This document shows positions 32,589 through 41,448 of a stretch of DNA of 64,000 bases, piece by piece. The stretch is from NORP240 sp965222175 (GTDB lineage Bacteria > Pseudomonadota > Gammaproteobacteria > Pseudomonadales > Pseudohongiellaceae). The stretch lies in the NCBI GenBank assembly GCA_965222175.1, contig OZ244938.1, positions 3,596,001 through 3,660,000 on the forward strand. Direction: 5' to 3'. The position numbers and the translations under genes were made by a program. How positions within the stretch are numbered: position 1 is the stretch's first letter; every line of letters begins with the position of its first letter. The notes below the pieces were generated by a model. The model was not told the origin of the DNA and searched no databases. It was given only the letters and a program-made list of their open reading frames with translations.

Positions 32589-32936
32589 TCAGCGTAACAG
32601 AAGCGGCAAAAGCAACCGTCAGGACCTGATCAGCTCTCCCGGGCATCGCCTGTCTGCCCCGCTGCTGCTGTCAACTCTGGTTGGTGTGCAGCAGCGGCAG
32701 ATTTAAGCCTTGCAGGTATACGCCTGTGCTGCGGTCATACGCCTGGCACAACATATACGGTTGGTACGATAACCATAGTAGGTGTGTCAGTTGAGTCAGG
32801 TAAGATAGGTGTTTCAGGCAGGTTAGGGACGACAGTCCAGCAAGGAAATGCGACCAGGCAGGCGGCCGCCAGGCTCAACGGACAATCCCCGGAATACGCG
32901 TCCTGAAGACACGACCGGAACACGAGAACCAAATCC
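32589..32936. other. Gene-free gap with stem-loop between dehydrogenase and cytochrome genes
   Basis: A 348-base stretch with no gene. CCGCTGCTGC (32659-32668) pairs with GCAGCAGCGG (32688-32697) around a loop of about 19 bases. There is no T-run behind it, so it is more likely an mRNA-processing or attenuating hairpin than a terminator. Confidence 0.45.
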
Positions 32937-33242
32937 ATGGAAGAAGATAACAAACCACCCGGGCTTTGCCCCGGATGCCACGAGCCCCTGGTCACCGGCA
33001 CGGTAAAAACTGCCATCTGGCGGGGCGACGATGTTGCGCTGGTGGAGGATATCCCGGCCCTGGTCTGCGGCAGCTGCAGGGAGCAGTTCTACGACGATGA
33101 TGTCAGTGATGCCCTGCGCCAGCTCAGTGAAAACGGATTCCCCGCCGCGGAGGCCGCGAAGACCATCCCGGTTCCCGTGTTTTCCCTGGCGGGGCGGATC
33201 AGAAAGCGTAAGGAACTGTCGGAGGATACCTATGTCGATTAA
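32937..33242 (+). CDS. YgiT/MqsA-type zinc-finger protein
   Basis: A 101-residue protein with two CxxC pairs (CPGCHEPL near 11-18, VCGSCREQF near 43-51) and the spacing of YgiT-type zinc fingers, the N-terminal half of MqsA antitoxins. The helix-turn-helix half is missing and no toxin gene is adjacent, so this is probably not a working toxin-antitoxin pair. A helical tail (DDVSDALRQLSENGF) replaces the DNA-binding domain. Its 3' end overlaps the next gene by 11 bases, tying it to the cytochrome genes. Confidence 0.75.
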   Translation: MEEDNKPPGLCPGCHEPLVTGTVKTAIWRGDDVALVEDIPALVCGSCREQFYDDDVSDALRQLSENGFPAAEAAKTIPVPVFSLAGRIRKRKELSEDTYVD

Positions 33243-33666
33243 GCGTGCTTCCATGGCGCTTCTTGCTGCCCTGCTACTGGGCGGCTGTGGCGGCGAAACC
33301 AGCCAGGAGGGGGCCGCGACCATGCCGGACGCGTCCACGGCTGACCAGTCCATTGCTGCCACCAGCCAGTCTGCACCGGCTGCCCCTCAACCCACAACTA
33401 TTGCCGACCTCTTTCCCGAGGGCGACGGCAGAATCATGGTGCTCAACAACTGCTCTTCCTGCCACGCCGTGGCGTGTTCGGCTATCGGACAGCGCACCCA
33501 GGCACGCTGGGACGCGATCCAGTCGGCCCACGGGGATCGACTGCCGGGCTTAAGTGAATCACAGTTGGACACACTGTTCGGCTACCTGGCCGCCAACTTC
33601 AATGACACCCTGCCGGAGCCCAATGTCCCGCGGGCGTTCCTGGCCACGGGCTGCACGCCACAATGA
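33232..33666 (+). CDS. Monohaem cytochrome c lipoprotein (first of two)
   Basis: A 144-residue lipoprotein. The leader ends in lipobox LLGGC near residue 19. A Ser/Ala/Pro-rich linker of about 40 residues leads to one haem site, CSSCH near 72, in the context RIMVLNNCSSCH. The C-terminal half (RWDAIQSAHGDRL, LDTLFGYLAANFNDTLPEP) resembles small cytochromes attached to periplasmic dehydrogenases. GGAGGA lies 5 bases before the ATG. It overlaps the genes on both sides and has a paralogous neighbour. Electron transfer to a terminal oxidase or c-pool is inferred. Confidence 0.88.
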   Translation: MSIKRASMALLAALLLGGCGGETSQEGAATMPDASTADQSIAATSQSAPAAPQPTTIADLFPEGDGRIMVLNNCSSCHAVACSAIGQRTQARWDAIQSAHGDRLPGLSESQLDTLFGYLAANFNDTLPEPNVPRAFLATGCTPQ

Positions 33667-34136
33667 TCGGTAACCTGATGCGCGTACCTGGTATGGCGCT
33701 GACCTGGAGCGGTGGAGCACGCCGCGCAGCCGCCCTGTTGCTGAGCGGCTGTGTCGCCATGCTTGTTGCCGGCTGCGGCGAAGGCACGTCCACCGGTTCC
33801 GTCCCGGCCTCCGGTGGTCAACAGTCCGCCGTCAACACCAGCGGTTCCGGCGGAGGCAACTATACTGTCGATATCGATGAAATCTTTCCCCAGGGTGCGG
33901 GACGCGACCTGGTGCTGAACAACTGCCAGAACTGTCACACCTGGGTGCCCATCGTGATCCTGCAGATGAACGAGCAGGAATGGGATCGCTGGTCACGGGA
34001 TCACCGGCAACGGGTCGAGGGTCTGGCCGACGATCAGTTCAGTACGCTGCTGGCCTACCTCAAGCAGAATTTCAATCCCGACACCCCGGTCCCGGAGTTG
34101 CCCCCGGCACTTCTGGAGGCCTGGACGACATACTAG
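33663..34136 (+). CDS. Monohaem cytochrome c lipoprotein (second of two)
   Basis: A 157-residue protein with the same plan as its upstream neighbour: lipobox LVAGC near residue 37, Gly/Ser-rich linker, haem site CQNCH near 87 in RDLVLNNCQNCH, then EWDRWSRDHRQRVEGL and LLAYLKQNFNPDTPVPELP. Its start overlaps the preceding stop by 4 bases (ATGA), so the two are translationally coupled. A long basic N-terminal region precedes the hydrophobic core. The duplicated cytochromes probably form an electron-exit chain for the exported dehydrogenase; this is inference from order and localisation. Confidence 0.87.
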   Translation: MIGNLMRVPGMALTWSGGARRAAALLLSGCVAMLVAGCGEGTSTGSVPASGGQQSAVNTSGSGGGNYTVDIDEIFPQGAGRDLVLNNCQNCHTWVPIVILQMNEQEWDRWSRDHRQRVEGLADDQFSTLLAYLKQNFNPDTPVPELPPALLEAWTTY

Positions 34137-34202
34137 GCAGGTGCTGTAATTTTTCAATAGCCGGCCAGCCGACTGGTCTGCATGTTGAGTTCCCCAGAAT
34201 AG

Positions 34203-35651
34203 ATGCTTCCGAACTCTTTTACTTTCCTGGCATTCTTCGCGGTTCTGGCCGTGGTCTATTACGGCATCCCACACCGCTTTCGCTGGCCGCTACTGCTTAT
34301 CGCCAGCCTGTATTTCTACGCCACCTTCGATCCCCGCTACCTGTTCCTGCTCCTTGGCGTTACGGCGGTGGCCTACGTGGGCGGGCTTCTGCTGGCCCGT
34401 GAGTCCGGCGCCAGGAAACGCAGACTGCTGCTGGCTGGCTGCGTTGTCGCAGTGCTGGGCGCACTGCTGTTTTTCAAATACTGGAACTTCTTCGCCGACT
34501 CCGCCGCTTCGCTTCAGTCGATGGCCGGCATCCCTCTCCTCCCCGCCTTTCCGCGCCTCGATCTGGTGCTGGCGGTCGGGCTGTCGTTCTATACCTTCTC
34601 CTGTATCAGCTACCTCGTGGACGTCTATCGGCAGCGGCTGGCGGCGGAGCGACACATCGGCTATTTCGCCCTTTACGTGTCCTTCTTCCCCAAGCTGCTG
34701 GCCGGGCCCATCGAACGGGCGGAGCCGTTTCTACAGCAGCTGAAACAGCCGGTACGCTTCAGCGCTGCCGGTGTCAGCCTTGGCCTGCAGCTGATGCTCT
34801 GGGGATTGTTCAAAAAGGTGGTCATTGCCGATCGGCTGGCACTTTACGTGGACGGGGTTTACGGGCAGCCGGCATTTGCCTCCCCGGCGGACCTGCTCAT
34901 CGCCACTTACTTTTTCGCTTTTCAGCTCTACTGTGATTTTTCCGGATATTCCGACATGGCCATCGGCGCCTCCCTGGTGCTGGGCATCAAACTCATGGAG
35001 AACTTCCGGCGCCCCTATCTGGCCACCAGCACCAGGGAATTCTGGGGCCGGCGCTGGCATCTATCCCTGGCAGGCTGGTTCCGGGACTATCTCTACATTC
35101 CCCTGGGCGGCAGCCATGTTGCCCGGGTGCGTAAGCATTGCAATATCATGGTGGTATTCCTGGTGAGCGGCCTCTGGCACGGGGCCGCCTGGACCTTCGT
35201 CATCTGGGGAGGAATCAACGGCCTCTACCACGTGGTCGCGGACCTGACCCGGGGGCTGCGGGAAAAGGTGCGGTCGACTATCCCACTGCCCGGCGGATTG
35301 CGGACTGTTCTCGGTGTGCTGATCACGTTTCACCTGATCCTGCCCACCTGGGTTTTCTTTCGCGCCAATTCCTTTGCCGATGCCACCACGGTCTTTGCCC
35401 GGGTGGCGGGTTCGGCCGGCAGTCTGCCGGCCTTGCTCCCCACCCGGCTGCTTGCCGGGGAAATCCTGGTCTCCCTGGTTCTCATCGTGTTGCTGCTGGG
35501 AGTGGAAATCCTGGACGAGGGCCGGCCGTTGCAGCAGCGGCTGGCCCGGCAGCCGACGCCGGTGCGCTGGGGGATTTACTACGGCGCCTGCCTGGCACTG
35601 CTGGTCCTGGGGACCTGGCAGCTCCAGGATTTCGTCTACATGCAGTTCTGA
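34203..35651 (+). CDS. MBOAT-family membrane O-acyltransferase (AlgI-like)
   Basis: A 482-residue inner-membrane protein with about ten to twelve helices. MBOAT landmarks are present: SFYTFSCISYLVDVYR near 123, FPKLLAGPIERAEPF near 160, DFSGYSDMAIGASLVLGI near 246, EFWGRRWHLSLAGWFRDYLY near 280, and the catalytic His in LVSGLWHGAAWTF near 325. These enzymes move an acyl group across the membrane onto a polysaccharide or similar acceptor. The next gene encodes the periplasmic partner type. Acceptor unknown; no alginate genes are present. Confidence 0.93.
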   Translation: MLPNSFTFLAFFAVLAVVYYGIPHRFRWPLLLIASLYFYATFDPRYLFLLLGVTAVAYVGGLLLARESGARKRRLLLAGCVVAVLGALLFFKYWNFFADSAASLQSMAGIPLLPAFPRLDLVLAVGLSFYTFSCISYLVDVYRQRLAAERHIGYFALYVSFFPKLLAGPIERAEPFLQQLKQPVRFSAAGVSLGLQLMLWGLFKKVVIADRLALYVDGVYGQPAFASPADLLIATYFFAFQLYCDFSGYSDMAIGASLVLGIKLMENFRRPYLATSTREFWGRRWHLSLAGWFRDYLYIPLGGSHVARVRKHCNIMVVFLVSGLWHGAAWTFVIWGGINGLYHVVADLTRGLREKVRSTIPLPGGLRTVLGVLITFHLILPTWVFFRANSFADATTVFARVAGSAGSLPALLPTRLLAGEILVSLVLIVLLLGVEILDEGRPLQQRLARQPTPVRWGIYYGACLALLVLGTWQLQDFVYMQF

Positions 35652-35664
35652 GGATGACGAAGCC

Positions 35665-36747
35665 ATGACCGACAAGCTTTCATCTTCCAATTCACCTTTC
35701 AAACAACCTTTCAATTCACCTGCAGATCCAACTGCAAACAGGCCGGTCACGTCGGACAACGACTTGCCGCCAACACCCACGGTGACGGACGAGGTCGACG
35801 AAATCCGCTTTTTCCTGGGCCGGGCAGGATGGTTTGTGCTGGTGGGCATCTGCCTCTACCTTGCCGTGTACCTGGGCGCGGAGTGGCTGGTCTATCAGAC
35901 CGCCGAACGCAATCGCTTCTTTACCGTGAAGACGGCTGCGATGAAAGATTACGACCATGTCATTCTGGGGGCCTCACATGCCGCGGTGTTCGACTACCGG
36001 GACCTGAACACCCGGCTTGAACAGATGACCGGTGCCGATATTCTGAACCTCGCCACCGAAGGCAGTGGCGTGCTCCTGAACCGGGTCCTCCTGGAATACT
36101 TCTACGCGACGGGACACACCACGGATACCGTTGTTTACGTGGTGGATTCGTTTGCTTTTTATTCCCCGGAATGGAACGAAGTGCGCCTGCAGGATGCCGA
36201 GCTGTACGCCAGGGCTCCATTCGATCCAGCACTGGCCCGTATTCTGCTTGGGCACCCGGCAGGTCGCCCGGTCCTGCTGGACTACCTGACAGGATTTTCC
36301 AAGATCAACAACGCGGATCGCTTTGCGCCGGATCTGTTCGCCGCCGAGGGGCCGCGATTTGACAGGGTCTACCGGCCGCTTGCCCAGATTGATCGACAGC
36401 GCATGGCGTTCCTCTATCCCGCTGACATCGACGCCGACACCTTGCAGGCGAGCCCTTACCTGGAGGCGTTCACGGAGCTGATCGACTATGTCCAGGCCCG
36501 GGGTGATCGCTTCATCATCGTCCGCCCGCCGGTGCCCTCGCGCATTTACCAGATGATTCCCTACGAACCGGAATTCGACCGGACGCTGCGCCAGGTGGCC
36601 GGGCAGCATGGCATCGAGTTGCATGATTTCACCGCGGTGAACAACGACCCCGGGTATTTTTACGACAGCGACCACCTGAACCGGGCCGGTGCCCTGCAAT
36701 TTTTACAGCGCCATTTACAGCCCATTCTTCAGGTGGAGGAAGATTGA
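35665..36747 (+). CDS. Membrane-anchored SGNH-like protein, partner of the MBOAT acyltransferase
   Basis: A 360-residue protein beginning at ATG 35665; the longer frame runs into the MBOAT gene and is not used. A low-complexity cytoplasmic N-terminus of about 45 residues precedes one membrane helix (WFVLVGICLYLAVYLGAEWL near 52). The periplasmic domain has the nucleophile motif HVILGASHAAVFDYRDL near 96 and the Asp-His motif FYDSDHLNRAGA near 333, as in DltD/AlgX-type SGNH proteins. It starts 13 bases after the MBOAT gene, and the pair forms an O-acylation module. Confidence 0.8.
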   Translation: MTDKLSSSNSPFKQPFNSPADPTANRPVTSDNDLPPTPTVTDEVDEIRFFLGRAGWFVLVGICLYLAVYLGAEWLVYQTAERNRFFTVKTAAMKDYDHVILGASHAAVFDYRDLNTRLEQMTGADILNLATEGSGVLLNRVLLEYFYATGHTTDTVVYVVDSFAFYSPEWNEVRLQDAELYARAPFDPALARILLGHPAGRPVLLDYLTGFSKINNADRFAPDLFAAEGPRFDRVYRPLAQIDRQRMAFLYPADIDADTLQASPYLEAFTELIDYVQARGDRFIIVRPPVPSRIYQMIPYEPEFDRTLRQVAGQHGIELHDFTAVNNDPGYFYDSDHLNRAGALQFLQRHLQPILQVEED

Positions 36748-36759
36748 CCGGCAGGCCGG

Positions 36760-37773
36760 CTAATCTTCCTTGCCGGCAGCCGCCCGCTGCTCCTCGGCCC
36801 GCGCGCCACGGAGAATATTCATCAGTCCATAGTTGCCTTCGTGACAGGCATATTCGTAAAGGGGATCGGTGGTGCCGTCGAAAATCAGCTCGCGGGTATA
36901 CGGCGCGGTAAAGGCACCAGGATCGTTCACCGTGATCTGATAGCGCAGCTGGTCGTCACCAATGCGCGTCAGGCGTTCTACGTAGGTCCTGGCCGTGACG
37001 TCGGGTTCATAGGCGTTGTCGGCAAAATTGCCGGTTTCGATTACCAGGGTGTCACCGTCCCAGTAGCCACGGGAATCACCGTTCCACATCCTGATCCGGT
37101 CATCCAGCCTGGCTTCTTTGTCCAGCTTGACGATGCGCACGTCGTGAATCATCTCCTGGAGAATCAGCACATGATCCCTGGCCTGGATAATCTGCCAGTA
37201 GCTGTTGTAACCCGGCGACAGGTAAGGCACGCCGTAGGAAATACAGCGCTCGGACAACAACCGGTCCGTATAGGAAGCCGGTGAACCGAACAGGCGCTGT
37301 TGTACTGCCTGTATGGCCGCCTCCCCCGCCGCGGTGCGCGGTGGATATTTGCCATCCGGCGGATCGATGATCTGGGACGTACGGTTATGAATTTGCCGCT
37401 CCACCAGCCAGGACTGATCGTAGTTACCGGTGGATGGCTCGAATGATTGCACGTCCCCGGAAAACGCCGCTTCGAATGCCCCGTCTCCGAACAGGGCGTC
37501 GCCGTCCTGGGCGGTAATGTCAGCGATACGCTGGCGCAGAAAGGCGATGTCTTCCGCGGTGAGGAAGGCCTGGTCACCGAACACATCGGGTCGCTCGATG
37601 GGGGTAATGGTGTTATTGGCCCACACGCCCTGCAGGTCCGGATGGCCATCGGCGGTACGGGGCACCACATAGTCCTCCTGGGCGAAGGCGCACAGGGCGG
37701 TCAGCATCAGCAGGCTGCCCAGTATGCCATGCAGCAATGGGTTTATTGTTTTTACAGTATTGATTGTTGCCAT
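36760..37773 (-). CDS. Exported hypothetical protein
   Basis: A 337-residue protein with a leader (LLHGILGSLLMLTALCAFAQ, cleavage near residue 32). The mature N-terminus, VPRTADGHPDLQGVWANNT, and the C-terminal REL.FDGTTDPLYEYACHEGN pattern occur in a large family of secreted proteobacterial proteins without assigned function. Two Cys are present in the mature part. It converges on the SGNH gene 12 bases away and is followed in the same direction by nothing else, so it is probably monocistronic or co-transcribed with the ThuA-like gene upstream. Confidence 0.72.
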   Translation of the reverse strand: MATINTVKTINPLLHGILGSLLMLTALCAFAQEDYVVPRTADGHPDLQGVWANNTITPIERPDVFGDQAFLTAEDIAFLRQRIADITAQDGDALFGDGAFEAAFSGDVQSFEPSTGNYDQSWLVERQIHNRTSQIIDPPDGKYPPRTAAGEAAIQAVQQRLFGSPASYTDRLLSERCISYGVPYLSPGYNSYWQIIQARDHVLILQEMIHDVRIVKLDKEARLDDRIRMWNGDSRGYWDGDTLVIETGNFADNAYEPDVTARTYVERLTRIGDDQLRYQITVNDPGAFTAPYTRELIFDGTTDPLYEYACHEGNYGLMNILRGARAEEQRAAAGKED

Positions 37774-37836
37774 GGTTATTTAACTCCCGCTTTGTTCTCA
37801 GCGTTGTCTTGGTTCCGGTTAACGGACGAGGTTCCT

Positions 37837-38712
37837 TTACTCTTCAAGGCCAAGCGCCCAGCGGATTCCGCCAAGCAGGTGCTGCTGAAAGACCTGGTTA
37901 TAGTTCCAGGTATCCGGACTGTGGCCGAAGGAGGTATAGAATACCCGGCCTGCCCCGTAGTCGCGCCACCATGACTGCGGGTAGTCCCCGCCGGGTTGCA
38001 GTGGCAGGCCTTCAAGGTCTGTCAACGCCGTGTTTATACTCAGCAGTACATTGACCCGGTCCCTGGAGAAGGCCACCGGGATGGGCAGGCCAAAAAGTTC
38101 ATCGACATTTTCATCAGGCTGATCAGGGCTCCAGACTCCCGTTCCAAAACGGTAGAATTCATCAACCACCGGCCAGGCTGGACCCAGCATGCGGGTTGCC
38201 GGATGGGTAGTGTCCTCCACGTCGAGGACAATGATGCGATCCTGGGCCACCGCGCCCTTGAAGTAAGCGCCAAGCATCTCGCCGAATGGCGCGAAATCAT
38301 AGAATGTCAGCGTCGCTGCGTGGGTGCCGACCAGGCCACCGCCCTCCTGCACGAATTTCAACAGGCCCTGTTTCTGCTCGACGGTCATTGGCAGGTTACC
38401 ATTGGTAAACAGCATCAACGCGTCAAACTGGCTCAGGTAGTCGGGAGTAATGAACGAAAGATCCATTTCCTCCAGATCCTGCTGGTAGCCCTGCAGGGTG
38501 GTGACCTGAAAGCCACCCTGCCGACCCAGTTCGGTGACCACCCTTTCGGCATCCGCCAGGCTTGGATGCGCATAGAGACCGGCATGGGTTAGAAACAGCA
38601 GGCGTTTTTCCTGCTCCTGTTCCTGTTGAGCTGCCACCGGCACGGGTTTGCTGGTCATCGGTAACAACAACAGGACCATGATGAGATGACGTAGGCGCAG
38701 CATTCTGTTCAT
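37837..38712 (-). CDS. ThuA-domain exported protein
   Basis: About 291 residues from ATG 38712, which has AGGAGG at a 7-base spacing; the longer frame to 38811 lacks this. The leader ends near VPVAAQQ. The ThuA-like class I glutamine amidotransferase fold is seen in RLLFLTHAGLYAHPSLADAE, FDALMLFTNGNLPMTVEQKQ, GGGLVGTHAATLTFYD and RVFYTSFGHSPDTWNY. ThuA proteins are linked to trehalose/disaccharide metabolism, while secreted members are mostly uncharacterised. It precedes the hypothetical gene by 63 bases. Confidence 0.85.
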   Translation of the reverse strand: MNRMLRLRHLIMVLLLLPMTSKPVPVAAQQEQEQEKRLLFLTHAGLYAHPSLADAERVVTELGRQGGFQVTTLQGYQQDLEEMDLSFITPDYLSQFDALMLFTNGNLPMTVEQKQGLLKFVQEGGGLVGTHAATLTFYDFAPFGEMLGAYFKGAVAQDRIIVLDVEDTTHPATRMLGPAWPVVDEFYRFGTGVWSPDQPDENVDELFGLPIPVAFSRDRVNVLLSINTALTDLEGLPLQPGGDYPQSWWRDYGAGRVFYTSFGHSPDTWNYNQVFQQHLLGGIRWALGLEE

Positions 38713-38983
38713 AGGTCTGCCTCCTGGCTCACAGTGTAGAATGAATCGATGCCATCGGACAATTCGTCGATGTTGCCGGAAGCCCCGGGGCAATCCCCAC
38801 AGGGCTGCCAACGCTTCTGATTACGATGGCGGCTAATTGCCAATGTTAAGATCTATGGCTTTATCATTGTAGGTAAACACCCAGCTGTCAGAGTCCAGAT
38901 CATCGGTGGTGTAGCCGACGAAAATTGGGGACCCTCTGGCACAGCCCAAATTCCGCTGCTTCCCAGATCATCCAAGAAAGAAG

Positions 38984-39004
38984 GACCAGTGCCGCACTGG
39001 TCCG
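38984..39004 (-). terminator. Intrinsic terminator after the TPR-like gene
   Basis: A perfect 9-bp inverted repeat GGACCAGTG-N3-CACTGGTCC. On the minus strand it is followed by TTCTTTCTT. It lies 17 bases after the stop of the gene ending at 39021. The rest of 38713-38983 shows no gene. Confidence 0.75.
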
Positions 39005-39020
39005 ATTACTGCCCCGCAAG

Positions 39021-40373
39021 TCACAGCTCTTTGGCGGCAACGGTAACCCGGCTGCGAACCGGGCGTCCGTCATCGATCCTGGGTCGGTACCGGCTTTGCT
39101 CCAACAGCATGGCGATGGCGCCAACGTTTTCTTTCAGCTGTACCCGCGCATCTCCGCTCAGGCTGATATTGACAATAGCGCCATGCTCGGTAACGTCGAA
39201 TGATACCGTTCCCGTCGGACCGGATCGACGCAGTTCCGGAACCGTTGGCACATCATCGAGTACTCCGTCGAACGCCCTGACGGCCCGGCCCATCAGCCTG
39301 TTGCGCAATGCAGTGGATTCGTCGCTGCCGTCACTGAGGAATTCCCAGGCCCTGGCATATTGCGAACGGGCCCGCTGGTAATCCTCGGCCAGCAGGTAGG
39401 CATCGGCCAGGTTGAGTATGGCCTTGACCCGGTCCTCCCGGGACGAGCGGGAGTCTGCCTCGACGAGCCTGATCGCTTCGACGAAGCTCTGGCGCATATT
39501 GCCGAGGTGGCGTCGAACCGCATTGTTCTTGCTTCGCTGCTGTGAGGCATAGTATTCCGGATCCCTGATCTGGCTGTCACTGCAGGCAGTCTGGGCGGGC
39601 ATGGCGCCGTCCACGGAAAGAATAAGCGGTACACAATACTGCGGCGACAGGTTCTGGGAGGCCGTGGGTTGAAATTCGTTTACCGGGATGCCGGCTACGT
39701 GCTGTGCCGCATAGAAATGCGCGAGCCCCAACCCGGACAGGTAGGCAGCGCGGCGGGACGGGCTGGCCTGTTCCAATGACAGCCGGCCAAGCAGCCCCCG
39801 GTAAATTTCGGTGGCTTCCAGTATGGAGCGGTTTCCGTCTGGCCGATACTGACGTGATTGGTAAGCTTTTATTTTCCAGCTGGCCAGCACGGTCGCCGCC
39901 TGCACGCTACGTTCATCGACAGCCGAATAAAGGCGACGACTAATATCAAGGATCATGTGCAGGTTCGTATCGAGCTGTTCCCAGTCCTGAAGCTCAACCA
40001 GCAATTCATTGTACCTGGACAACAGGCGCAGCTGATTTTCGGATGCCAGCCCCTCGTTGATACGCATGGCCTGCAGCGCTTCATTGAACGACGAGCCGGC
40101 ATCCACGAGCTGCCCGGCTTCGATCCGGGCTTCTGCCAGTGATATCAGCAATTCGACACTGGAAGCGTCGTAGTTGCCGTCCAGTTCAGCAAGGGCACTT
40201 TGATAGTTTGCTATCCGCGTGAGCAGGTCTCCTGCAACATCCCCGGCAATACCAGGCGAAATACCTGCCGGATCGGCAGACTGCCCGGGCTGCGCAACAA
40301 CCAGTGCGGCAGGTAGAAGAACCAGCAGGATTGTGTGACTGATCGAGAAGACATTTCGGTGGCGCCACGGCAT
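39021..40373 (-). CDS. Exported helical-repeat protein with TonB-C-like terminus
   Basis: A 450-residue protein with a leader ending near LVVAQ at residue 28. The middle is helical and TPR-like (LISLAEARIEAGQLVDAGSSF, ILNLADAYLLAEDYQRARSQ). The last 65 residues (TGTVSFDVTEHGAIVNISLS, then LEQSRYRPRIDDGRPV) look like a TonB C-terminal/energy-transducer-type domain, yet there is no N-terminal TonB anchor. It may be a periplasmic scaffold. No operon partner is visible. Confidence 0.7.
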   Translation of the reverse strand: MPWRHRNVFSISHTILLVLLPAALVVAQPGQSADPAGISPGIAGDVAGDLLTRIANYQSALAELDGNYDASSVELLISLAEARIEAGQLVDAGSSFNEALQAMRINEGLASENQLRLLSRYNELLVELQDWEQLDTNLHMILDISRRLYSAVDERSVQAATVLASWKIKAYQSRQYRPDGNRSILEATEIYRGLLGRLSLEQASPSRRAAYLSGLGLAHFYAAQHVAGIPVNEFQPTASQNLSPQYCVPLILSVDGAMPAQTACSDSQIRDPEYYASQQRSKNNAVRRHLGNMRQSFVEAIRLVEADSRSSREDRVKAILNLADAYLLAEDYQRARSQYARAWEFLSDGSDESTALRNRLMGRAVRAFDGVLDDVPTVPELRRSGPTGTVSFDVTEHGAIVNISLSGDARVQLKENVGAIAMLLEQSRYRPRIDDGRPVRSRVTVAAKEL

Positions 40374-40646
40374 GGTCAGGCCTCCGACGTTTCAGCGTTT
40401 CATGCTGACAGCATATTTCCATTACCACAGCCGGTCAAATGGCCAGGAAACCGGGCAACTGGCCGGATAATTAGTCGTCCCCGCTGTGTACGTTACTGCC
40501 AGGTATGCGGAGGGCCGGTAAAAACACGTCGGCCGGCTGCTATGGACATTTGTAGGACAGAGGCTTACGCTTACCCTGATCTTGGCGGAGTCAGGAGTAC
40601 CTTGATCGGTTCTGTAATCACTAATAAAAAATCAAGGAACTCTACG

Positions 40647-41321
40647 ATGAAAATAATCAAATCCGCGTGCAAAATCGCGATTCTCAGCTTGTTCACCGTC
40701 TCCACCGGCGCCCTCGCCCAGGTGGCCTCGATAAATTTCTTCCAGCCCCTTGCCGGAAAAGCGCCGCTGACGCTGGAGTACATGCAAGAGGCCAGGGCGA
40801 TTCACGAGGCGATGGGTGTCAGTGTCGGCATTACCAGCGATCTTCGGGGACAGTACGGATATGCCATGTATTTTGAGAACTGGGCCCATATGGGCCGGGT
40901 CTTCCAAAGTCTCGGCAGTAATCCCAGCTGGCAGGCCTTCCAATCCAAGATCTCGATTTCACCCTCCGCCAATCAGGTGGACAATCTGCAGCTGGCCCTG
41001 AGTGATCCCGGCGCGGGAGTCCAGGCAGGCAATGTATCCGAAATCACCGTGTGGGAAGTCACGACCGGGACCATGGGTGAACTGATGGAAGGCGGGATGG
41101 GAGCCAAGCCCATTCACGAGCGCGCCGGCGCCAATGTCGCCATATTTAGCATGCCCGGACGGATGTACTACGTGACGTCGTTCGACAGTTTCGAAGCCTG
41201 GGGCGCCTTCCGCGACACGCCCAACCCGGAATTTCAGCGGTACATGCAGGGCCTGCAGCGGGATAGCAATGGCCAGCTCGGAGCGGTGGTTGTGGAACGA
41301 CACACGATTGTTCACCACTGA
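40647..41321 (+). CDS. Exported hypothetical protein
   Basis: A 224-residue protein from ATG 40647 (AAGGA 9 bases upstream); the longer frame from 40335 is not used. The leader ends near GALAQ at residue 25. The mature part consists of two similar halves, each with an alpha/beta pattern like dimeric ferredoxin-fold (Dabb/ABM-type) proteins: GVSVGITSDLRGQYGYAMYF and GANVAIFSMPGRMYYVTSFD. No function is known to me. A strong terminator follows. Confidence 0.72.
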   Translation: MKIIKSACKIAILSLFTVSTGALAQVASINFFQPLAGKAPLTLEYMQEARAIHEAMGVSVGITSDLRGQYGYAMYFENWAHMGRVFQSLGSNPSWQAFQSKISISPSANQVDNLQLALSDPGAGVQAGNVSEITVWEVTTGTMGELMEGGMGAKPIHERAGANVAIFSMPGRMYYVTSFDSFEAWGAFRDTPNPEFQRYMQGLQRDSNGQLGAVVVERHTIVHH

Positions 41322-41346
41322 ACAGGCGTATCGCCCCGATGAGTAC

Positions 41347-41390
41347 CGGAACAGGGTTTACGCAAAGGCGTAACCCTGTTCCGCTTTTCT
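41347..41390 (+). terminator. Intrinsic terminator after the exported hypothetical gene
   Basis: A stem of about 16 bp, CGGAACAGGGTTTACGC with GCGTAACCCTGTTCCG (one bulge), loop AAAG, followed by CTTTTCT. Confidence 0.85.
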
Positions 41391-41448
41391 GCACGCATCG
41401 GGGCAATCCGCGCGTACCGACCAGCTAGTAACGGCTGAAACTCGATAG

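Noticed and set aside
32937..33242. A toxin-antitoxin pair (MqsA-like antitoxin).
   Set aside because: No toxin gene is adjacent and the DNA-binding half of MqsA is missing.
35061..35849. A 262-codon minus-strand frame.
   Set aside because: Shadow of the MBOAT and SGNH genes, rich in Gly/Pro/Gln with no fold-like pattern.
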